The position numbers were made by a program, and so were the translations under genes. Shown here one piece after another: positions 6,325 through 10,173 of a stretch of DNA of 10,173 bases. Source of the stretch: JAQUYS01 sp964430665 (GTDB lineage Archaea; Nanobdellota; Nanobdellia; Woesearchaeales; SKGA01); NCBI GenBank assembly GCA_964430665.1, contig CAYSFC010000027.1, forward strand, positions 1 to 10,173. Reading direction: 5' to 3'. The stretch's first letter is position 1. Each line of letters starts with the position of its first letter. The notes under the pieces were generated by a model, which was not told the DNA's origin, ran no database searches, and saw only the letters and a program-made list of their open reading frames with translations.

Positions 6325-6332
6325 TTTATATT
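6325..6332 (+). promoter_or_regulatory. TATA box of the small two-TM protein gene
   Basis: TTTATATT, centred about 26 bases before the GTG at 6354. This suggests a leaderless transcript beginning at or next to that codon. It lies in the 34-base gap after the preceding stop. Confidence 0.4.
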
Positions 6333-6353
6333 ACTTTTTATCTAAATTCTAAT

Positions 6354-6554
6354 GTGGAACTTCAAAAAATATATAAGAAAAGAATAACTAAATTGACGTT
6401 CTGGGACTTTGGTTTGCTAAAAATTACTTTAATTATTTTTGGTATGATTCTTGGAGCTCTTTGGTTTGATTTTGTTTTAGAGTATGTTTGGTGGTTCGTT
6501 ATTTTATTTGCTTTAGGTTATATTTATTTATTTTATAAGATATTTAGCAAATAA
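6354..6554 (+). CDS. small two-TM membrane protein
   Basis: A 66-aa protein starting at GTG. A short basic N-terminus (residues 1-15, KIYKKRITK) leads into FWDFGLLK (16-23). Two hydrophobic segments follow, LLKITLIIFGMILGALWF (21-38) and VWWFVILFALGYIYLFY (45-61), joined by a short loop, with a basic end (KIFSK). The shape resembles small membrane proteins I associate with DPANN genomes, but I cannot name a family or function. An ATG two bases upstream (6352) is in another frame and stops after 11 codons, so GTG 6354 is the best in-frame start. The TATA box 26 bases upstream agrees with a leaderless message. It may be transcribed alone or by read-through from the gene before it. Confidence 0.7.
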   Translation: MELQKIYKKRITKLTFWDFGLLKITLIIFGMILGALWFDFVLEYVWWFVILFALGYIYLFYKIFSK

Positions 6555-6567
6555 TTTTAAAATCACT

Positions 6568-6579
6568 AAATTAATAAAT
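6568..6579 (+). promoter_or_regulatory. probable TATA box of tyrS
   Basis: AAATTAATAAAT, centred about 30 bases before ATG 6604. It predicts a start near 6600 and a leaderless or nearly leaderless message. No Shine-Dalgarno-like sequence precedes the ATG. The match to a TATA box is weaker than at the other genes. Confidence 0.4.
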
Positions 6580-6603
6580 GAAACCTCATAATCTCTTTCT
6601 ATT

Positions 6604-7686
6604 ATGGTAGATTTAACTATTGCACAAAAAATGGAACTTGTTAGGCAAGTGGGAGAAGAAATCATCAATGAAGATGAATTAAAAGAATTATTTGAGAAAA
6701 AAGAACATCCTGTTGCTTATGATGGTTTTGAACCTTCTGGTAGAATTCATATTGCTCAAGGACTTTTAAGAGCTATAAACGTTAATAAGTTAACTAAAAC
6801 AGGAATTAAATTCAAATTCTGGGTAGCTGATTGGTTTGGACTTATGAATAATAAAATGGGTGGAGATTTAGAAAAACTTCACACTGTTGGCGAGTATTTC
6901 ATCGAAGTTTGGAAGGCTTGTGGTATGAATATGGAAAATGTTGAGTTTTTATGGGCTGCAGAAAATATGAATCAAGATTATTGGTTGAAAGTATTAAGAA
7001 TAGGAACTTTAAACTCTGTTAAAAGAATAACAAGATGCTCACAAATTATGGGTAGAACTGATGAATCAGGTTTAAGTGCTGCACAAATATTCTATCCTTG
7101 TATGCAAGCAACAGACATATTTCATTTGGGTGTAGATATTGCTCAATTAGGAATGGATCAAAGAAAAGTTAATGTACTGGCTAGAGAAGTAGCTCCTAAA
7201 TTAGGATATGAAAAACCTGTTGCAGTTCATCATCACATGCTTATGGGATTAACTCAACCTAAAACACATGCTACCGGTGTGGAAGCTGCGATTGCTAAAA
7301 AAATGAGTAAATCTAATCCTGATTCTGCGATTTTCATGACTGATTCAACGGAAGAGATTAATCGAAAGTTTAAGAAAGCATATTGTCCTGAGAAAGAAGT
7401 AGAAGATAATCCTGTTTTAGAATATTGTAAATACATTGTTTTTGAATTAATTGATGAAAATTTCTTAATTGAGAGACCTGAGAAATTCGGTGGTAATGCT
7501 GAATTTGAATCTTATATGGATTTAGAAAAGGCTTTTGTTAATGGCGATATTCATCCAATGGATTTAAAATCGGCTACAGCAAAATATATTGATTTGTTCT
7601 TGGAACCTGTAAGAAATCATTTTAGAGTTGATGAAAGGGCAAAAGAACTTTTGAATAAGGTTGAAAGTTACCAAATAACTAAGTAG
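6604..7686 (+). CDS. tyrS: tyrosyl-tRNA synthetase, archaeal/eukaryotic type
   Basis: A 360-aa class I synthetase that charges tRNA-Tyr. The HIGH motif appears as HIAQ (49-52) in AYDGFEPSGRIHIAQG (38-53). Tyrosine-pocket and core blocks are WVADWFGLMNNKMGGD (73-88), YPCMQATDIFHLGVD (164-178) and QLGMDQRKVNVLARE (181-195). The KMSKS loop is KKMSKSNPDSAIFM (232-245). The C-terminal part has KKAYCPEKEVEDNP (257-270), RPEKFGG (291-297) and HPMDLK (317-322), matching archaeal TyrRS rather than TrpRS. Several blocks look closer to plant/protist cytosolic TyrRS than to Methanocaldococcus jannaschii TyrRS, and the loop before KMSKS is longer than in either as I remember them. Length is normal and all motifs are intact. 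A T-rich terminator follows, so it looks monocistronic. Confidence 0.96.
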   Translation: MVDLTIAQKMELVRQVGEEIINEDELKELFEKKEHPVAYDGFEPSGRIHIAQGLLRAINVNKLTKTGIKFKFWVADWFGLMNNKMGGDLEKLHTVGEYFIEVWKACGMNMENVEFLWAAENMNQDYWLKVLRIGTLNSVKRITRCSQIMGRTDESGLSAAQIFYPCMQATDIFHLGVDIAQLGMDQRKVNVLAREVAPKLGYEKPVAVHHHMLMGLTQPKTHATGVEAAIAKKMSKSNPDSAIFMTDSTEEINRKFKKAYCPEKEVEDNPVLEYCKYIVFELIDENFLIERPEKFGGNAEFESYMDLEKAFVNGDIHPMDLKSATAKYIDLFLEPVRNHFRVDERAKELLNKVESYQITK

Positions 7687-7694
7687 ACTGGACA

Positions 7695-7708
7695 TTTTTT
7701 TATTTTTT
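7695..7708 (+). terminator. T-rich terminator after tyrS
   Basis: T7-A-T6, starting 9 bases after the tyrS stop, the kind of oligo-T signal that ends archaeal transcription without needing a stem. It separates tyrS from the small-ORF operon. Confidence 0.6.
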
Positions 7709-7750
7709 ATATTGCTTATATTCTTTAAATTCTTATGAATTAGGTGTTTA

Positions 7751-7773
7751 TTCCACTGGACATGTTCGTGGGA
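7751..7773. promoter_or_regulatory. imperfect dyad directly upstream of the small-ORF promoter
   Basis: TTCCAC (7751-7756) pairs with GTGGGA (7768-7773), including one G-T pair. The 11 bases between contain the near-palindrome GGACATGTTC. The element ends 2 bases before the TATA box (7776-7782). The 9-mer ACTGGACAT within it (7755-7763) is repeated exactly at 7687-7695. It is a candidate operator; it would lie outside the transcript if the TATA box is used. Confidence 0.4.
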
Positions 7774-7775
7774 GC

Positions 7776-7782
7776 TTTATAA
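7776..7782 (+). promoter_or_regulatory. TATA box of the small-ORF operon
   Basis: TTTATAA, with a start expected about 26 bases on, near 7805. The resulting short leader holds AGGTGAT (7806-7812), an excellent match to the archaeal anti-Shine-Dalgarno, 5 bases before ATG 7818. The 131 bases from 7687 to 7817 hold this promoter, the dyad before it and the tyrS terminator; no other gene is seen there. Confidence 0.55.
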
Positions 7783-7817
7783 GTTAATTCTGACAAAATA
7801 TAATCAGGTGATTAAAT

Positions 7818-7955
7818 ATGGACACAAAATTCGTTGAACAATTATTTTACAAGCAAGTTAGAGATTTAACTTTAAAAACTTGTCAATCATATGATTTTCA
7901 ATTTTCAGGAGATTGGGCACTTAATATGCGTGCAGGCGGACAAAAAATATGGTGA
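7818..7955 (+). CDS. small ORF 1 (45 aa), unknown
   Basis: Reads MDTKFVEQLFYKQVRDL at the start and ends MRAGGQKIW, 45 residues in all. I do not recognise it. The N-terminal ~20 residues could form an amphipathic helix; the rest contains one Cys (22) and Trp residues at 33 and 45. There is no signal peptide or membrane segment. Support for translation comes from the TATA box, from AGGTGAT 5 bases before the ATG, and from the next ORF, whose own GGTGAT overlaps this stop. It is the first of three tandem small ORFs. It could alternatively be the decayed start of a longer gene, although nothing homologous follows in other frames. Confidence 0.55.
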   Translation: MDTKFVEQLFYKQVRDLTLKTCQSYDFQFSGDWALNMRAGGQKIW

Positions 7956-7960
7956 TTAAT

Positions 7961-8149
7961 ATGAATGAACAATTTTTAACTGAAGAACGGAGTTCATCAT
8001 CTCAAAATCAAAGATTTTTAGCAGAAGACGATTTGTACCAACATGATTTAATTCAAACTATGAAAGATTATGGTTTGATAGATTTGGAAGAAGAAAGTTT
8101 AATTCAAAATTATCTTTCCCAAATTAGAACTGCATCAGAGGAAAATTAA
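7961..8149 (+). CDS. small ORF 2 (62 aa), acidic, unknown
   Basis: A 62-aa acidic protein that I do not recognise. Residues 1-22 are polar with a Ser run (EERSSSSQNQR). Residues 23-58 look helical with regularly spaced Leu/Ile (DLIQTMKDYGLIDLEEES, LIQNYLSQI), which could support coiled-coil or protein-protein contacts. I chose ATG 7961 over ATG 7949 because GGTGAT (7951-7956) lies 4 bases before it, and the earlier ATG would overlap the end of ORF 1. Its TAA is followed directly by the ATG of the third ORF. Cytosolic by appearance. Confidence 0.6.
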   Translation: MNEQFLTEERSSSSQNQRFLAEDDLYQHDLIQTMKDYGLIDLEEESLIQNYLSQIRTASEEN

Positions 8150-8233
8150 ATGTCTACAAATATTTCTAAGCTAGCACAATTTTATTCTGATATTGCGCAT
8201 TATGAACAAAAAATGCGTTATTATTCAAATTAA
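8150..8233 (+). CDS. small ORF 3 (27 aa), unknown
   Basis: A possible micro-protein of 27 residues beginning MSTNISKLAQFYSDIAHYEQ and ending MRYYSN, rich in Tyr. Its ATG directly abuts the stop of ORF 2 with no gap. A GAGG (8138-8141) lies 8 bases upstream, as expected for translational coupling. A T-rich terminator follows. The length alone gives little coding evidence, so this call rests on arrangement and ribosome-binding site. Confidence 0.4.
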   Translation: MSTNISKLAQFYSDIAHYEQKMRYYSN

Positions 8234-8245
8234 TTAATTTGATTA

Positions 8246-8257
8246 TTTTTTTATTTT
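8246..8257 (+). terminator. T-rich terminator after the small-ORF operon
   Basis: T7-A-T4, 13 bases after the third small stop and just before the TATA box of the next gene. This is a typical archaeal oligo-T terminator in a very tight intergenic space. Confidence 0.55.
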
Positions 8258-8260
8258 CGT

Positions 8261-8272
8261 TAAATATATAAA
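8261..8272 (+). promoter_or_regulatory. TATA box of the 247-aa gene
   Basis: TAAATATATAAA, with a start expected near 8292. The leader of about 20 bases carries GTGAT (8305-8309), 4 bases before ATG 8314, consistent with the ribosome-binding sites of neighbouring genes. Confidence 0.55.
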
Positions 8273-8313
8273 GGAAGTTCTATGTCTGATTTAGGGTAAA
8301 ACTAGTGATTTAA

Positions 8314-9057
8314 ATGAATGATAGAGTTAAACAAATATTTGATAGAATGAATGAATTGGAAAAACACGCAAAAAAAATTGCTAATTCTGAATTTGAGCAA
8401 GAACATATGCCTTTGATACTTGGAAAAAGTTACATTATAAAAGAAGTAACTCCTTTAAGTGGGAAAGGTAATAATGTTAAAAATACAAAGCATGCGACTT
8501 GTGTTCATTTCAGTCTTTATTCAAATAAACTCAAAAATTCAACAGAATATTATGTTGCTTCTCCTAAGGAATTGGAAGATATGATTCAAGATTGTAAAGT
8601 AGATTGTTTTTCAAAGTTGAGAGGCGAAGAAGTTATGCTTTTTAAAAATACTCGTTCTAATGCTAAACTTGGTTTAAAATATAGTCCACAAAAAAATAGA
8701 GAATTAATTAGTGCATATATTCAAACATTAAGTAGGGAAGAGATAATTAAAAATAATTTAACATATAGTGAATTGGTAGATGTTAAAGAAATAATTCCTT
8801 GTAATGGTAATAAAATTCCTGTCAAAAACATTAAGAGTGCAAAGTTTGTTGCTTTGAAATATGAGGATTGTAGTTATGTGTTTCCTAAGAAAGATATTAT
8901 TACAGAATATATTCCTTTAGCTCAATTTGAAAGTAATTTTGGTAAGTTGAATGAAAAAACTTGTTCTTGTGAAAAAACTAAACGTTGTGTAATAAATAGA
9001 GTTACAAAAACAAAAGAAATTTCTGATGTACATTTATTGGATGGAATTTGGAAATAA
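8314..9057 (+). CDS. hypothetical 247-aa protein with an internal duplication and Cys-rich end
   Basis: I do not recognise this protein. Residues 1-25 are a charged helix. Two similar blocks follow: residues ~40-92 (YIIKEVTPLSG, VKNTKHATCVHFSLY, EYYVASPKELEDM) and ~155-198 (VDVKEIIPCNG, VKNIKSAKFVALKYED, SYVFPKKDIITEY). Each has a strand with KE, a VKN-x-K block, then a strand and a Pro-Lys turn, which suggests a duplicated small beta domain. Between them lies a basic helical stretch (~100-150). The end carries TCSCEKTKRC (216-225), with three close cysteines that could bind metal. There is no signal peptide or membrane segment. It has its own TATA box and GTGAT site. Its stop is 3 bases from that of the convergent rtcB. 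Confidence 0.75.
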   Translation: MNDRVKQIFDRMNELEKHAKKIANSEFEQEHMPLILGKSYIIKEVTPLSGKGNNVKNTKHATCVHFSLYSNKLKNSTEYYVASPKELEDMIQDCKVDCFSKLRGEEVMLFKNTRSNAKLGLKYSPQKNRELISAYIQTLSREEIIKNNLTYSELVDVKEIIPCNGNKIPVKNIKSAKFVALKYEDCSYVFPKKDIITEYIPLAQFESNFGKLNEKTCSCEKTKRCVINRVTKTKEISDVHLLDGIWK

Positions 9058-9060
9058 ATT

Positions 9061-10173
9061 TTATCCTTTTATTACTCCAAGTGGTTTTAATTTTACTACT
9101 AAGTTTCCTATTTTTGCTTCGTGTGAAACTCTAACAACTTCATCTACATCTTTGTAAGCGCTTGGAGCTTCATCTGCAACAGATTTTACAGAACGAGTTC
9201 TTAGAAAAATATTTTCTTCATTCATTTCTTTTTCAATTTCTTCTCCATTGAATGCTTTTTTAGCTGCAAATCGACTCATCAATCTTCCAGCACCATGTGC
9301 TGTTGAACTGAATGAGGCTTCTTCAGATTCTTTTGTTCCAACTAATAAAAATGAAGCAGTTCCCATTGAACCAGGAATGATAACAGGTTGGCCGGTAGAC
9401 TGATAGTCAGAAGGCAGTGCAGAATTTCCAGCTCCAAAAGAGCGAGTTGCACCTTTTCTATGAACTAATAATTGTTTTTCTTTTCCATCTACTAAATGTG
9501 TTTCAATTTTTGCAATGTTGTGAGCAACATCATAAACTGTTCTAAATTCTGTATCAGGGAATATTTTTTTAATTGCTTTTTTTGCATGGTTTGCTATCAT
9601 GTGTCTATTTGCCCAAGCGAAATTTGCTGCTGCACACATTGCTTTATAATATTTTTGTCCTAAATCGCTTTTGAACTGAGCATAAATTAAATCTTTTTCG
9701 GGTAATTTGGCAATAATATCAGGATATTCGTCTTCCATCATACGTAAGTAATCAGATGCAACTTGATGACCAAGTCCTCTTGAACCTGTATGTATCATTA
9801 AACAAACTTGATTTTTTTCTTTTATTCCAAATGCTTTTGCAGTTTCTTCATCAAAAATTTCTTGAACTTCTTGTATTTCTACGAAGTGGTTTCCAGCTCC
9901 TAAAGTTCCAAGTTGTCTTCGACCTCTTGCTTGTGCTCTGTGACTAACACATTCTGGATCTGCATCTTTCATTTTTCCATTTTCTTCACAATGATCTAAT
10001 TCTTCTTGTGTTCCAATGTTTTCTTTTTCAACTAAATATTTTGGACCTTCTTTTAATAGTGAATTTAATTCTTCGTCCGTTAATCTTCTTCTTGAATCAA
10101 CTCCAACTCCACTTGGAATTTCTTGGTAAAGAGATTCTAAAAGTTCTTTTATTTTTGGTTGAACTTGTTCTTT
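9061..10173 (-). CDS. rtcB: RNA-splicing ligase RtcB, N-terminus beyond window
   Basis: RtcB joins 2',3'-cyclic phosphate (or 3'-phosphate) and 5'-OH RNA ends with GTP and Mn, completing tRNA splicing in archaea. The open frame continues upstream of the internal Met at 9972 to the right edge, giving 370 visible residues; about 110 are missing compared with the ~480-aa family. Numbering from the edge: IPSGVGVDSRRRL (19-31), GTLGAGNHFVEI (89-100) and HTGSRGLGH (128-136) with metal-binding His residues, AHNIAK (217-222), HRKGATRSF (238-246) with the His that is guanylated, and the family end KLKPLGVIKG (361-370). The N-terminal Cys metal ligand lies outside the window. I see no intein or frameshift in the visible part. 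The promoter is outside the window. No archease gene lies within it. Confidence 0.96.
   Translation of the reverse strand, partial: KEQVQPKIKELLESLYQEIPSGVGVDSRRRLTDEELNSLLKEGPKYLVEKENIGTQEELDHCEENGKMKDADPECVSHRAQARGRRQLGTLGAGNHFVEIQEVQEIFDEETAKAFGIKEKNQVCLMIHTGSRGLGHQVASDYLRMMEDEYPDIIAKLPEKDLIYAQFKSDLGQKYYKAMCAAANFAWANRHMIANHAKKAIKKIFPDTEFRTVYDVAHNIAKIETHLVDGKEKQLLVHRKGATRSFGAGNSALPSDYQSTGQPVIIPGSMGTASFLLVGTKESEEASFSSTAHGAGRLMSRFAAKKAFNGEEIEKEMNEENIFLRTRSVKSVADEAPSAYKDVDEVVRVSHEAKIGNLVVKLKPLGVIKG

Noticed and set aside
6352..6387. ATG at 6352 as start of the small two-TM protein
   Set aside because: This frame stops after 11 codons. The GTG at 6354 opens the frame with the two membrane segments.
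7254..7436. Minus-strand 60-codon ORF inside tyrS
   Set aside because: Antisense to conserved synthetase motifs; no independent support.
7730..7797. Possible C/D box guide RNA between tyrS and the small ORFs
   Set aside because: A CTGA exists near 7791 but no convincing RTGATGA C box or internal D'/C' pair was found, and the promoter elements explain the sequence better.
8282..8299. Five-codon upstream ORF (ATG TCT GAT TTA GGG TAA)
   Set aside because: The expected transcription start from the TATA box is near 8292, so the ATG would probably not be in the mRNA.
9756..9947. Plus-strand 63-codon ORF inside rtcB
   Set aside because: Antisense to RtcB active-site sequence; Leu/Phe-rich shadow.
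1..10173. tRNA genes, CRISPR arrays, insertion sequences, defence systems beyond the TA pair
   Set aside because: Intergenic gaps are mostly under 135 bases. I saw no cloverleaf with a TTCRA arm, no regularly spaced repeats and no transposase-like coding.

Overview
The window is about 10 kb of AT-rich DNA (roughly 30% GC by eye), densely packed on both strands, with one run of 100 Ns at 1390-1489 that joins two contigs. Several signs point to an archaeon, probably a small-genome DPANN-type lineage (Woesearchaeota/Pacearchaeota-like). These are an ATP-dependent archaeal DNA ligase, an archaeal/eukaryotic-type tyrosyl-tRNA synthetase, RtcB, TATA boxes about 26 bases before starts, apparently leaderless genes, and a GGTGAT-type Shine-Dalgarno matching the archaeal 16S tail. 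The phylum is inferred from style and was not tested.

Left contig (1-1389): one minus-strand gene that runs off the left edge. Its N-terminal ~354 residues are a complete MnmA-type tRNA 2-thiouridylase. After a short, unusually GC-rich Gly/Ser linker the same frame continues into a YrdC/Sua5/TsaC domain, the enzyme for the first step of t6A synthesis. This apparent fusion of a position-34 and a position-37 tRNA-modifying enzyme is the most notable thing here.

Right contig, 1490-3866: a RelE/ParE-type toxin-antitoxin pair on the plus strand, whose toxin overlaps the 3' end of the convergent DNA ligase by 7 bases. 3867-6554: a divergent promoter region, then a CNNM/CorC-type membrane protein. 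Next come an unrecognised Rossmann-like protein on the minus strand, a single-pass membrane protein diverging from it, and a small two-TM protein. 6604-7686: tyrosyl-tRNA synthetase. 7818-8233: three very small tandem ORFs (45, 62 and 27 aa), each with its own ribosome-binding site, bounded by T-rich terminators. 8314-9057: an unrecognised 247-aa protein with an internal duplication. 9061 to the right edge: RtcB RNA ligase on the minus strand, missing its N-terminus.

The recognisable genes lean towards tRNA: thiolation and t6A synthesis, aminoacylation by TyrRS, and tRNA splice ligation by RtcB. They do not form one operon; most genes seem to have their own promoter. Three convergent gene pairs meet with -7, +2 and +3 bases between stops, so transcripts must end inside opposing genes or overlap. 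I saw no tRNA or rRNA gene, CRISPR array, insertion sequence or defence island.
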